This document shows positions 38,982 to 51,490 of a DNA stretch of 64,000 bases, piece after piece. Source of the DNA: Antedon mediterranea (lineage: Eukaryota; Echinodermata; Crinoidea; Comatulida; Antedonidae); the NCBI RefSeq assembly GCF_964355755.1, contig NC_092670.1, positions 17,049,201 through 17,113,200 of the forward strand, written 5' to 3'. The notes below the pieces were generated by a model. It did not search any database and was not told the DNA's origin. It saw only the letters and a program-made list of their open reading frames with translations. Position numbers and translations under genes: made by a program. Numbering within the stretch: the stretch's first letter is position 1; each line of letters begins with the position of its first letter.

Positions 38982-40400
38982 TCAAACGTTTGATTGTCGT
39001 GATGGAGATCTCAAATAACTATTGCTAATATTCTGTTCCAATTGCTCAAGTGATTCCATCGATGCTAAGCCAGCTTTTTCTTCACGAGGTTCACATGAAC
39101 CATTTGATTGTTGTCTGCTATTTGGTCTATATTCCTTAACAGCTTCTTGCGTTTTAATGTCAAGTAGACGTTTGTGTTGATATCCGTGTTGATATCCTCG
39201 CAAACTTTCCAAGTCAAGACCTTCACGTTCTTGGAAACGTTTCTCATCTAACTCCCGTGCACTGCACATGGGCATGTCTGAAACGGGATACGTCTTATTG
39301 AATTGTTTATAGTCCACTGAAAACTGTCGTTCCCATTCATCGTAGAGAGTCATAAGAGCGCTTGAAAATCTCTCACCCCATTTAATTTCTGATGGTAAGT
39401 ATGAAGTACGAGCTTGGCAGAGTAAACCGGTTTGTTCAACCACTCCTTCTAAGATGATGATGATTTCAAAATCTGCATTTTTTATTTCTTCGGCTGAATA
39501 ATCATAAAGTGGGCTGTCTGCATTTATTTGGTGAGTGATAATCATTGGCCAAACTAAGAGAAGGTTGTTGTCATGGTTTTTGGATTTTAAGTCTAGATCA
39601 TAACAAAACAAAGGAATGCACTCTCCTTCTTGTGTGATCCTTGGTCGCATCATCTGTGCACGTATTGTGACTCCATAAAGGTGACTGCTACGAATATCTC
39701 CTATTCTAAACATAAGACATAATTGCCCATCACGTTCTGCGATACAAGCGCATTTACTAAATTTTAAAGTTACTGCTCTTTTTTTGGGTCTGGCCAGCTT
39801 GGCAAAGATGCAACCAATCAAAATACCATCCACTAAACAACTGAACACAGACTGAATAATTACCATCAAAAACCCCATCCAACAATGCGGAGTGACTACA
39901 CGTAAACCATATCCAATTGTTGTCTGTGTTTCAAGAGAGAATAAAAAAGCCGTTCCAAAACTGTCCATATTATTAACACACGGTTCGTAATCATCAGAAT
40001 TCTCCCAGGAAAGGTAACCTATATCACCATTTTGCCACGCCATTCCATACCAAATTCCTGCAAAACCAACCCATCCAATCAAATATCCAATTGTAAATAA
40101 AAACAAAAGCCATCGCCAACGCATTTCTACAAAAGTTGTAAAAATGTCAGTTGCCATGTCCATTTTACGGCTTTTAACATTTCTATGAATGATATTACAG
40201 TCGCCATTTTTTTCCACAAGACGCTGGAGGTTGCGACCTTTCCTCCAATTGACTTGCTTTACGATATTCATTAGAGATTTTCTTCTTCGCATTTGAGCAT
40301 CAGGCGTATCAACTGGCCTGTTCTTCAGTGGGTCCTCTTCTGAAGACGATGTGTAACTCTGCACGCTACATCGATCAGAAAAGGAAGCAACCTTCTTCAT
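38982..40400 (-). CDS. Inward-rectifier potassium channel KirB (472 aa)
   Basis: Kir/Irk subunit; whole coding region in one exon. Visible parts: Ser/Glu-rich N-terminus; slide helix DIFTTFVEMRWR at 85-96; TM1 ~97-120; extracellular C141 and C173; filter TIGYG at 161-165; TM2 ~174-197 with controller D191; PIP2-contact RPKKR at 204-208. In the cytoplasmic domain the position matching Kir2.1 E224 is G243 (HLYGVTIRA), and the DxxxD pair used for polyamine binding reads K...N (KNHDNN), while the LEG glutamate is kept. So the TM2 site is that of a strong rectifier but the cytoplasmic ring is weakened. It ends QSNV, a PDZ-ligand-like tail. The cytoplasmic block LCQARTSYLPSEIKWG is shared with neighbouring KirC, which suggests these two are the closest pair. 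ATG is the first in frame. Confidence 0.95.
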   Translation of the reverse strand: MKKVASFSDRCSVQSYTSSSEEDPLKNRPVDTPDAQMRRRKSLMNIVKQVNWRKGRNLQRLVEKNGDCNIIHRNVKSRKMDMATDIFTTFVEMRWRWLLFLFTIGYLIGWVGFAGIWYGMAWQNGDIGYLSWENSDDYEPCVNNMDSFGTAFLFSLETQTTIGYGLRVVTPHCWMGFLMVIIQSVFSCLVDGILIGCIFAKLARPKKRAVTLKFSKCACIAERDGQLCLMFRIGDIRSSHLYGVTIRAQMMRPRITQEGECIPLFCYDLDLKSKNHDNNLLLVWPMIITHQINADSPLYDYSAEEIKNADFEIIIILEGVVEQTGLLCQARTSYLPSEIKWGERFSSALMTLYDEWERQFSVDYKQFNKTYPVSDMPMCSARELDEKRFQEREGLDLESLRGYQHGYQHKRLLDIKTQEAVKEYRPNSRQQSNGSCEPREEKAGLASMESLEQLEQNISNSYLRSPSRQSNV

Positions 40401-43009
40401 GGTTTCCTGATTTGATTTCCTTTCCTATTCAAAGCTGATTCACTTTGAAACTTTCACCCTGGAGTCAGATCCACGACTGTTACTCATAAGGCAAACTGCA
40501 CACTACTGTTCCTATTTCCCTTTTACCTAATTAATCGTTTGTTTAGTATTTCCACCAAAACTTATCTTTAAGTCCGAAGTTCAGTCTTGTACTTAAGTTT
40601 ATCAGATTAAACAATTACAATACAATTGCGATATAACAGATAGTAAAAATGTGAAGTGTAGTAAATTGAACTTGACAACTTTAAAAATAACTTTACTCTA
40701 GTCACCTTCTAAATCAAACAGTAAATGTGCAATGTTCGGTGTATCCGTGCCTGACCAGCCCTAATAAAACACATATGAGATACGTGAGTCAGTCTGCTTA
40801 TTTCCTCTGTTAAGTTTTATCATGAAGACTAAAATCTTGTTAATCTTATGATATTCTCACAATTATTTTCTAGCTCAACGAAATTTGCTTGTTGATGATT
40901 CAACTCATCGACTATTACCCAACTTTATCCACCCTGCATCGTTGTTAAATACTGATTTCAATATGGATTTGAATTGAACCAATCAGGGTTTGATTATTGA
41001 TGTGCAAAGTGTGAAAATTATCAATTATCAGAAGAGTGTTGTACGAAATATATGACACTTGTTGATTCACACACTCCTCTAGCCTTGGAAAATCATAAAA
41101 CATTGTTTTTTTGGGTGATTCCAAAACCTGATGAAATACAATGTTTGTTGAACTGATAAACTTTATAAAATGTACATATGTACATAATTAATATATTGGA
41201 TGCTATACCTGTAAATGTGTTCATAGCCAAAAACTTAATTTTTATGGAAAAAAAATTCCACTTTCTTTAAACATGATTGTCATTTTATCAATTAGTTCTT
41301 TAAAAAAAATTAAATTTTCAAGATAATTTAAAGGCCAATGTAAATGAACGGATACTAAATATTGAATTGTCATGCAATACAAAGTTTTATTCAAAATCAA
41401 TTACGGTACTTTTTCCAGAAAATTCATAATTGTAGCGAATGCTTATGAAGCAGTATTGAATTGTCACGTAATGCATATGTTGGTGACTTTGATTTTTTGT
41501 TGTTGTAGATCACAGCATGCTATTTGATTAAAACTGTCAATAAGTCTATGATTTACCTAACAAAAAGAAAAAGAAATATACAATCAATAGAAAATTTAAG
41601 AAGGTATTCTTGTTTTGGAATGTATCCTGTTAGCTAATCCATAACTTTTTGGAATATGTCAAAAACATTGTTATGTGAAGTGAAGTATTACGTTACTGTT
41701 ATGTAAACTATGAAGATAAAAAAGATACCTCCATGTGTAAAACATAGTTCACAACAAATTCTTATTATTTTGTTCTTATTCTTTATTTTTAAACATTTAT
41801 TACAAAATTCCTCTGTATTTACACAAAATAAAATCATTATTGTTTACTCTTTGATTAATTACTATGATTAATGTTTACTGTTTGAAAAGTAAAAAACACT
41901 TTATATAACTAAGTCGTAACATTTAATAATGTTTACAGTAATCGTGTAGTCATGGAAGAAGAATGTGAAACTTTTTTGAATATTTTCAAGAACACTGGAA
42001 GAATTTCTTTTCTAGTTAAATACCAAGTTAATCTGTACTTTAATATAAAAGTATAAAGCGCAATTATTTACATTCTTAATTTGTAAATTATATTAATTCC
42101 TTTCCTTTTCCACAGTATGTACTATAATATTGGTGTTTATCATTCATTTTATTTTACTGTACGTAATGTCATCCTTTTATTTTACAAAACATTAAATGTG
42201 AAATTTTTACTGCCACTGTATAAATGATCTATTTATAAAATTTGTAGAAACTATGTTTAAAATATTTGCTTTGTTTATTTACATCTATTGAGTTGTAAGT
42301 AAGTACTGTAGTTGATTTGAACAACTAAATGTTTTAACTTAATCTAATGTGAAAGCTTCTAAACTTATGCGTAATAGCAAATCTCAGAAGTGAGTCACTA
42401 ATACTGTTAAATAACAAAAAGAAACTTAACTCTGTTGTAGATCACAAAATTAAACTTAATTGTTGAACTTAACTTTCCTAATCTAGACACAATAAACTAA
42501 TAAAGGAAAGGTCTATTGTTGTGAGTGACATGATCTTGAGTTTGAAAAAAACAATCCCACAATATTATTAAAAACTCCCACATACTCTGTTTTTGATTGT
42601 GGAGGATGGATTCAGAATTTAAAAAAAATTACTGCCACTCAGGGACAGATCATAATCTTAATTCAACACTTAATTATTTCAGTTGAAATCATTTTTATAT
42701 CCAAACTTTCACATTATAAAATTTGTTAGATTTTATCAATATAAAATGGTATATAAAAAATACATATAAAAGTACATTATAAAGGTATAAAATATTTTTT
42801 GGCAAAAAGGATGTTTTAAAAAAAATTTAATTCTGATTTAAATATTAAAAATTAATGAGTTTTACAATTTCAAAGTTTGTTAAGTTTTCTAAATCTTCTC
42901 TCTCAATAAAAAAAATTTCTAGTTATGATGTGTACAGCATTTGATTGTTATGAAAGTGTAACAACAATCTGATGATAACCAAATAGCTGGCTGCATTAAT
43001 AATAACCAT
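40401..43009. other. Spacer between KirC and KirB
   Basis: 2.6 kb of AT-rich sequence, expected to contain the KirB promoter and 5' UTR and the KirC 3' UTR. I see no exon, repeat family or clear TATA box that can be assigned with confidence. Confidence 0.5.
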
Positions 43010-44143
43010 TCATCTTTGATGTTGTTCTTCAAATGCTTTATTAATTATTGTACAAACTCCATTACTTGTCATTTGATTGCTACTGTGGTCATGTTCATAT
43101 GGTTTCAATGCATCTTTCATTGGTTCTCTAGTTTGCTCCATTTGATATTTTACACTGTGGGATGGTATAGACTGGTCTTCAAGTTTATCTAATACAGAAA
43201 AGTTTACAATGCAGTGATCTTTAATGTCATCATTACGATCAATCATTAAATTGGAGAATCGTTTTCCCCATTTGATTTCAGATGGAATATACGATGTTCG
43301 TGCCTGGCACTGTAACCCGGTCTGTTCAACCAGACCTTCTAATAACAGAATTATCTCAAATTTTGCTCTAGATAAATCTGTTTTAGAAATGTTATAGAGT
43401 GGACTTTGCTGGTCGATGTAATGGCAGATGATCAAAGGCCATGCCAGGTAAAGGTAACGACTCAAAGCTTCAGTTTCTGATTTCAGATTCAGGTCATATG
43501 AATAAAAAGGAATATATTCTCCTTCTAATGTTGTTCGTGAACAAACAAACTTGGCTTGAATTGTCACATTGGAAAGATGTGTTGGCCTGGTGTCAGCCAC
43601 AAGAAACATCAGACATAAACGGCCATCTCTTTTTGCAATACAGGCTGTATCACTGAATTTCAATGTTACTGCTCGTTTCTTTGGTCTTGCAACTTTTGTA
43701 AAAATTAAACCAAATAGAATTGCGTTGATAAAGCAGCTGAAAACCGATTGGATTACAACAACTACAGGAGCTAGCGGACAGCCATCTGAGACAACTCTGT
43801 AGCCATAACCAATTGTAGTCTGTGTCTCTAACGAGAACAGAAATGCTGTTAGAAAACTGTCTAGATGATATACACAAGGTATATATGAATCAAGATCAGT
43901 AAGGTTGTTTGCTGTGTAGCCTATGTCACCATTAACACTTGCCATAGTGTACCATATTACTGCAAATAACATCCAACTAACCAAGTAACAACATGCAAAA
44001 AATAAAATTAAAATTCTCCATCTTGCCTCACACAATGTTGTGAAGATATCTTTACAAAAACTTTTTGTGTAATGTAGATTTTTGTAGACAACGTGACAAT
44101 GTCCTTTTTTATCAACAAGTCGTGACAATGTTGGTTTTCCCAT
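43010..44143 (-). CDS. Inward-rectifier potassium channel KirC (377 aa, short form)
   Basis: Kir/Irk subunit in a single coding exon, compact at both ends: only ~13 residues precede the conserved GHCHV motif. Slide helix DIFTTLCEARWR at 32-43; TM1 ~45-68; sequon NLT at 80; extracellular C90 and C122; filter TIGYG at 110-114; TM2 ~124-147 with N140 where strong rectifiers have Asp; RPKKR at 153-157 intact. The Kir2.1 E224 position is N192 and the DxxxD pair is replaced within a slightly longer loop (SETEALSRYLYLAWP). In Kir1.1 an Asn at the TM2 site goes with weak rectification, so a weak or mild rectifier is inferred. No PDZ-type tail (ends QHQR) and no good donor near the stop, unlike the other three. 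ATG is the first in frame. Confidence 0.95.
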   Translation of the reverse strand: MGKPTLSRLVDKKGHCHVVYKNLHYTKSFCKDIFTTLCEARWRILILFFACCYLVSWMLFAVIWYTMASVNGDIGYTANNLTDLDSYIPCVYHLDSFLTAFLFSLETQTTIGYGYRVVSDGCPLAPVVVVIQSVFSCFINAILFGLIFTKVARPKKRAVTLKFSDTACIAKRDGRLCLMFLVADTRPTHLSNVTIQAKFVCSRTTLEGEYIPFYSYDLNLKSETEALSRYLYLAWPLIICHYIDQQSPLYNISKTDLSRAKFEIILLLEGLVEQTGLQCQARTSYIPSEIKWGKRFSNLMIDRNDDIKDHCIVNFSVLDKLEDQSIPSHSVKYQMEQTREPMKDALKPYEHDHSSNQMTSNGVCTIINKAFEEQHQR

Positions 44144-46596
44144 GATTGATTATCTAACTACTGGATAATCAATGTGATCAAGAAAGCCTGTTTGGAAGCT
44201 AAGGAAACTTAGTAGACTTGGAGTTGCAGAAGTGATTTTTATTCACTTGGCAGTTTGTTAACATCAAGTAATAGTATATTCTTATCCTCTCCTACAGTAT
44301 AGTGTATTCAATCCATTCATGAGTAAATTGTAGCTTCTCTGTACAGTAAGTACATAGTTCCAAGTCATGTTAAATCAAATAACAAATAAACCATATGAAA
44401 GGCAGTTTTTAATAACGATCAACAAGTCAAGGTTCCAATTATAACATACAACAAACAAATAAACTTGTTTTTTGCTACTATTCAAACTTATATCAGATAT
44501 AAAGAAAGTTTCCTTTTCCTAAGGAAGTTATAAATCCATAATATTTGATATAATATAAACAGTTGACGTTTCTCTGTGTATGTCCTTTTCGAAGAGTTAC
44601 TTTGCACAAAATGAAGTTGCTTATGTCACTGGTTTGAACTTAAACTCATAGAACTGATCCTATTGTTTGACATTTTTAAACACCTTTATTCTTGTCCAAG
44701 CTGTGGAAATCTGCTGCACAATAGGAAAGTAAACGCTATTTTACATTGTACGCCTGACTGAGTTTGTTTGCTCCTACTTGTTAGAGTCTTTGATCTGCCA
44801 CCCTCTGTGTCAGCTTTGCAACTGTAAACTTCATAGTATGGTGTGTTTTTGATTGGATCTCAAATTAAACTTTAAATAGTTGATTGGTTATTCCATGGTT
44901 ATTATATTGTAAAGGTTAAAACTCATGTTTGCATTTTCAATTTATGCAATTGGTTGGTTTAAACTTGCTTTTATTAGGAGTTTTCATTGTGCAAAGGTTA
45001 CACTTGTTGAACTTTCATGGAAAAATATGTAGACACTCGGTTTATGCCTCCCTTAGGTATTAACAAGATTTTGAATTTAGGTAATAGGTTATTCAAATAC
45101 AATTCACTACATATTTTTATTTTAATACATTGTAAAGACCTTGATTTATTTTTAAATGCAAACCTGTTGATTCGAAAAGTTTTCTAAAAGGTTATCTCAT
45201 TCATCATTTCTAGTCTCTGCCTCCTTAGTAACATTTTCTATTTAAATTACGGTACATAATTAATCTCACATAAATTGGTGAAAACTGTTTGGGTAAAGTT
45301 AATACTGTATATGGCAATGTAATTTATATAATAAATAGATACTTACCTTTGTTAGAGTTGCTTCTGTGTAACTGTAAACCACGTCAAGTGTGTTTAAAAA
45401 ATATTGAATCTTTCGTGGAAGCTGTGTTAATTTTGGTAGTGTAGAAAATAGATTTGCATATTTACATAATAAAATAGATCAACAGAAAAAAAACTAAATT
45501 GGTTGATAGGTAAATTTTAATTTTTAGCTGTTTATGTGTAAATAAATGTGTATTAATTCAAATAATGGAAAAAAAAATTGTTTGATTTGTAAACATTATT
45601 TGGTTATTTACTCCGGTTAGCATAGAAAACAAGTAACTTTCTGAGTATACCATGTTCACTTTTAGAGTGATTGTGCAAAATTGTTTTGCGAGTGAATCTT
45701 GTAACAATCTGATGCCGCCTTAGGCATTGTATTGTCCCTTGATATTCAAAAGTATTCAAACAATCTTACATATAGACATAGTTGGTAGCACCCGCCAATA
45801 TTATTACACATGAACAAAGCCAATATTTAGCTCACTGGACTCATTAAAAACCACCTTTTATAATTTTCCACTGAATTAGATAAAAAAGGAGATGTGGTCC
45901 ATGGCCAGGGACATGTGGTCATGAATAGGGACACTGTACTTTATCGGTCTAAACTTTATGCAGTTCAGTATTGTTGATGAATTGTCTGATATTATAATTT
46001 ACTTTTACATTGTACAATGAAGAACTATAAGAATTTTAATAAAAGAAAACAGTATTATACAATTCAATTGGTAAATTTTACTTTATTTTGTGCTCGCATT
46101 ATACAGTACAATACTATTTGATTACTTAACTACGACACTTACTATTAAAACTTTTACAAATTAAATGTTACATTATGTACCTTGTTTTTCTCATTATTAA
46201 AATAAGACTAAAAGCAACCAAAAAATCTTATTTAGATAAAAAATTTATCATAGTTTCCACATTTTCTGATACTAATTAGTAATAAGTAATACAAAGAATT
46301 GATTATTGACTTAAACTAACAGCAAAAGCAAAAGATAATGTTTTGTTTAAAATTGATTAAAATACATTGAGCTAAACAGCTGAACCAAAAAATAATAATA
46401 ACAACAAGTACATATTTGATTAATTAAAAACCTAAAAGCAGCATTTTGTTACATTGATATACACAGGGAGGTACAACTCCCTGATACATACACTTATTTT
46501 TCAAAGCAATAATTTGTTTCCAATGTCTTTCAGAATATCAAATTTTACTACTATGTTCATAATATAATAATTGATTTTCCACATGCCAAGAATAAA
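44144..46596. other. Spacer between Myb/SANT gene and KirC
   Basis: 2.4 kb AT-rich sequence with no recognisable exon. It should contain the KirC promoter and the 3' UTR of the Myb/SANT gene. A diverged CAGGGAG...AACTCCCTG pair lies at 46464-46483. Confidence 0.5.
46464..46483. repeat. Imperfect palindrome cagggag/aactccctg
   Basis: 'cagggag gta caactccctg'; same motif as the perfect palindrome at 18653 and the spaced pair at 62093. Sequence to its right ('atacatacacttattt') resembles that beside 62120, which suggests one dispersed family. Confidence 0.6.
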
Positions 46597-48568
46597 TTAA
46601 TAATAATCTGGTGGAAGATCATATCCAGCCTGAATACATTCTTGCTCTAATGACCACTGTTTTAGCATAAGTACTCTTAATTTACGCTTGTGAATCTGCA
46701 TCTTAATATTATGCTCTTCCTGTGCCATCTTTAACATATCTTCATTTATTTCTTTGTTGAAAGATCTGTTTTCTGGTACTTCCATAATTGGTGCGGCAGA
46801 TGCACTATGAGATGGATGGTTGCAGTAAACATCTGATATTGGTCTTTTTCGCTGGAAACTCATATTCTTGGCTGCTGTTTCTTCAAAGACTTCAAGGTTG
46901 GATTCGTTCAATGTATTCCTAACCCTCCAGGCATTCTGACTTCTAACTTGTTGAGGAGGAGGAGGAGGGGGTGAAGGAATATCATCACATGGCAATTCTG
47001 GCTGTTCCTGTACAGTTTGCCGGGAGTTGCCTAGAGCTCGTTCTCGACGGGCTAAGAAGTTCCTTGAACGCCTGTGTCTCATTCCTTGGTAATACTTTGA
47101 TTGTCGTCTATCGAATGTGTTTACTGCTACTTTTGATCTCAATTTTCTCTTTTGTACAACATTTCTAGAGTCTAGCGAGGTTTGTCTTTGACTTCTTGAT
47201 GTAGGCCTACTTGTGGTTATTAGTTGGTCATCAGTTAATCTATCCTCCTGAAGTGAAACAAACTCGGATTCATGATTGCCTGATCTAAATCCAGATGCAT
47301 GACCTTGACTCGGCCTAAATCCAGTTGACATCATAGTTTTGTCTTGTTCTTGTCGTATTGGAATATATCCCAAGCTTTCGCTGTGTTGCCCAGAAGACCC
47401 ACGTCTTGATCTACTATCTGAAAAATTTCTTGTTGTGGAACGCATACTTCTTTCTGATTGGGACCTATTTTCTAAATATGGCCTTATGTCTTCGCTGCTA
47501 CGTTGGAATGCCATTTGATCCTGGTGGTGATGTAGTTGAAACGAATCTTCCTGATTGGTTTCAATTTGACTATCATAAATATCTTCATCCATATCATTAG
47601 TATCCTCTGGTATCTCAAGACTTCTGCGTGATTCAGATTGTAATGATTCTACCATCATAATCTTTGGCATCACATCTTTTCTGACTTGTGATGTTCTAGT
47701 TTCGGATGATTCGTCATCTACATTCCTGTACCAAAATAAAAAAAACTAATTAAGAGTTTAGGTACTTAAGTATAAGTAAGTTTTAAGTTAGGCAGGATGT
47801 AATGACAAAACAAACTTATTGATGGTACAGTTTAATCATAAACAGTTATGTACTTCCTCTGCTAACGTGAAAGACAAAATAGGCACTAAGGTAGCCTAAA
47901 GTAGTAGGCCTACTACCAGTGCAATAAATAATCACTAGTATCTATGTAATTTAAATAACTTACTCAGACAGATCTTTATTTTCTGCTTCATCTTCAATCC
48001 ATTCTTTTTTAATCCTGATGACATCATTATTTTCAGCCAACTCATTAGTATTATCATCAGTTTCTACAAGTAAAAGCTCTGGCGAATTTGCAGAATGCAT
48101 TTGGTCATAAGAATTTGCTTCCGATTGCTGTGGCCATTCTCTGGTGTCATTTTGACCTTTGTACAGTGAGCCATGTGGAGTATTACCTTCTTGCTCTACC
48201 ATAAACTCCCATGCCAGTTTGCTGACTATATTTGGAATCGGTTTCTTTTTTTCCAACCATTTTGGTTTTGTTAGGTGTTTTTTATTTGAAGATAAGGGTG
48301 TAGACTGTGGAGCATATATACATCGGGCTTTATCACGGATACGCTTCCAGCAAGATCTTAAATCGGTAGGATCACGAGGTGTTTTACTTGGAAAATGACT
48401 CTCGAATGCATTTGAAATTTCACTCCATCCATTTAAAGATTTTGTAAGGTCAGTACCATATGGATCAAATTCATCGTGAAGAGATTTATGTTCCTTTATG
48501 TAGTTGACTAAAAACAGTTTTTCATCCAGTGAAAAATTTGGTTTTCTACGCATTCCATCCATTGCCAT
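46597..48568 (-). CDS. Myb/SANT-like DNA-binding domain protein (577 aa, 2 exons)
   Basis: Exon 1 47964-48568, donor GA|GTAAGT; exon 2 46597-47725 after acceptor tacag; frames join to give 577 residues. Residues ~11-85 form a three-helix Myb/SANT-like domain of the MADF/MSANTD kind, with W48 (GWSEISNAF) and W74 (CWKRIRDKAR) among the core aromatics. A long Ser/Arg/Gln-rich disordered middle follows, with basic clusters QKRKLRSK (~393) and RHRRSRNF (~419) that could serve as nuclear signals, and a proline run (8 of 9 residues, ~452-459). The C-terminus (~527-557) is predicted coiled coil, as often seen in this family for dimerisation. Probably a nuclear DNA-binding protein; target unknown. The first ATG in frame is at 48568. 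Such domains also occur in Harbinger accessory proteins, so domestication is possible, but there are no TIRs beside this gene. Confidence 0.8.
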
Positions 48569-49924
48569 TTTTAAAATAAAAATCTCCAATTAAAGTTCTG
48601 ATAAAATGCCTTCTTTACCTAAATAATTTATATTGTCCCTTCAACAAAGCAATTCAGAATATCAGTGATGGTACTCAGCTAAGGTAACTAGGCCCAATGT
48701 AACTAGAAATGTTAGGCCACTATTCTGTACAACTTATTCAACTGAGAGCTGACTAAGTACACACTTAAACTGTGTTTCCTCTGCTAGAGTAGAATAGACA
48801 ATCAAAATAGGTACTAAGGTAGCCTAGGCCTACCACAGCAATATAGCACAATAATAATAGAAAGCAAAGGTTGATTTACATTTAGTCAATCTTGATCCTT
48901 GTAAATTGATGATAAGTAATCAATGTAGCAAATGTTTAGTACTTTTCTAGTCAGTAAATTGAATCATTTTCTATGTTGAAACTAGACAGCCTTTGTGTGT
49001 GTGAGTAGCTTTTTGTCACGCATGGATGCACAATGCCTATTACTGCCTCAACTGACCTCGCATAGGCATGACTATAATTTATACAGATTAGGCTATGTGT
49101 ATAGCCATATTCAAGTACATTGGTAAATTCAGACATCAATAGCTTCACCGCATTGATAATAATTTTACATACAGTAGCTTACTGTATTATAATAATATTT
49201 TTATCACATCAAGCAAATGAGTTACACATCATGGCCTCATTGGCTAAATTATTAATAGGCTATATCTATATTATTAATAATAATATCTATATAATTATTA
49301 TATTTTAGCGCCTGAAAATAAATTTTTCCTTGCAATTATTTATGTTCCCCATTTACTAGGTATTTAAGGACAAAATCAAGGATTATTTTTTGGGAGTTGG
49401 GTTTGGAACAGAAAGTAGATTGATCAAATTAGGCTGGGGCCAGGTGGGGTCCCAGGGGTAGGCAGCAGGTGGGGCCCAGGGCCGAATTCCTGGAAAATTT
49501 GCGTCAATAATAAATTATGTTTGTTTGTGTAATCAGAAATAAAGGCGGGGTGGGATTAGACCTGAAATAGGATTATACCCGAGTATATACGTTAATAGTT
49601 TAACTACCTGGCCCATGTCACGATTTATCGCACAATTTTAGCATGGAATTTGAGCTATACTGGATGCTAAGTACATCGGTAGAGTGGTCCTACCTTTGAA
49701 TCAATGAAAACTAATTGCCAACAGTATCGCAAACCCCATCACGAACAGTTCCCGTTCACCCGGAACCAGTACAAATATTGCGCCCTCTCTGGCAGGCCTT
49801 TTTGTTAGTTCAAGTCCATAGTATTTTTTAGTAAAACAGGTAGCAAAAGTTCCTCATGTCTTGAAGTGTCAGCTGCACCTTCCCATTTGGTTTGTATGCA
49901 AGAGACCTTATTATATGAATTTAG

Positions 49925-49987
49925 AGATGTGGCTAGGTTATATCATGGAGGAATTTCCTCCATGGTTATATTAAATGTTAAACATCT
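49925..49987. repeat. Short hairpin palindrome
   Basis: Inner arms 'catggaggaa' and 'ttcctccatg' (49944-49964) separated by one base, with outer 'agatgt' / 'acatct' arms. Could be a small foldback or an RNA hairpin; no independent support for either. Confidence 0.6.
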
Positions 49988-50593
49988 CCATTTTCATGAA
50001 ACCAATGTTTATTAAAATGTTAACTCATTAGAATAAATGCCATTTTATCATTTAAAAAGTACTGAATAATAATTGCAGTTGTATAAATAATATAAATAAA
50101 TAAATATAAATATCTTTAAAAAAAAGTATAAAAGGGCCAGAACAAAAAGAAACATGGCAAACTTAAGTAGGTTTTTATGGCCAATATCCTGTTATTTCAT
50201 GGTTTATAGGTTTCAAACTTTTACCATCATATACAGTATATATTGTTAGGGTGTTTACCAGTTCTTTCAAGTTTATTCCAGTGCCTTAATTATTACCATG
50301 TGAAGTTCATTGGAAAAAAAGTTGTTTTGGAATAATTTTTACATTTTGGGTGTTTTTCATGCAAAATCCTGAAATTAAATGATATGCATGGTAAAGAGGT
50401 GAGAGACTCAACAGGTGTTTATTGGTGTTATAAGATGGTGTTAAAATAATTGATCATCCACAATACTCAGGAAGTTGATTACAATACAAAAGTGATAGAA
50501 ACTCTCTGTTTACAACCGCCTAACAAAAGTTTGCACCCGTCACTTGCAACGTCATGTTGCAAAGATTATGATGTAACTCAAAGCGTGAAACTA

Positions 50594-50750
50594 TCGGCTA
50601 TTTAGGGTTCCACTTGCCAGCTCAAGGCCTTTGGTAAAATGAACCAATTAATTGGTTTAATTCATCATACCTCATTTAACTATTGTTTTTTAAATTATTG
50701 GCTATTTAGGGTTCCACTTGCCAGCTCAAGGCCGTTGGTAAAATGAACCG
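50594..50750. repeat. Two-copy direct repeat, ~104 bp apart
   Basis: 'ggctatttagggttccactt' followed by 'gccagctcaaggcc' and 'ttggtaaaatgaacc' occurs near 50597 and again near 50700 with few changes. Confidence 0.85.
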
Positions 50751-51473
50751 ACAAAGCATAACAAAAGTTTAGTTTGTTTCATTTGCGTCACATCTCATTT
50801 GAATTGTTTTTTACTTATAAATTTACTGATCAATAAACTGGTGACACACAATGTATTTGCCATATATGGTCAGTGAATGGAGCTACCACTTTCAATAAAT
50901 CCTATTCAATTCAATTTTTATTTTTTGCATAAATTAAATATATACATACTTTAACTTTAGCATTTTTTAGATATTGAATCATTAAAAAGCCAAGGGGAAT
51001 TACAGTTCTCGCCACCAACACCACCACCTACCACCACCAACAACACCACCACTAGTAAAATTTCATCTTTCATCACCAGTTTTTAATAACATGACAGATC
51101 AAGTATGTGGTAGCTTAGCAGTCACTAAGATCCTTTCAATTTAAATTAATTTTAAATCATTTTTTTGGATCCAATATTTGGTAAAAGTGATGAGTAAATA
51201 CTTACTAAATATGTGACATTAAAAAGTTACTATTGTCGTATTGGCATTTATTGTTTGGGAGGGTTTTTAGAGGGGCGTTTATTTTTTGGGTGTAATATGG
51301 TAACATGTATAATCAAATAAATTTTCCCTAAAAATACAACACAATTAATATCAAGAAGATAATACAGTAACATTTCAAAATTCTTTGTCAATTGTAGATC
51401 AAGGGAATTCAATGAATTTCACTACATATTATAAATGAGTTATAATACAATACTGTGTGTATATGCATGTTGA

Positions 51474-51490
51474 GGGGGGGGGGGGGGGGG
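51474..51490. repeat. Poly-G run of 17
   Basis: Seventeen consecutive G on the plus strand, with 'ggggcgtttatttttt' segments around 51272 and 51561. Part of an unidentified repeat. Confidence 0.85.
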
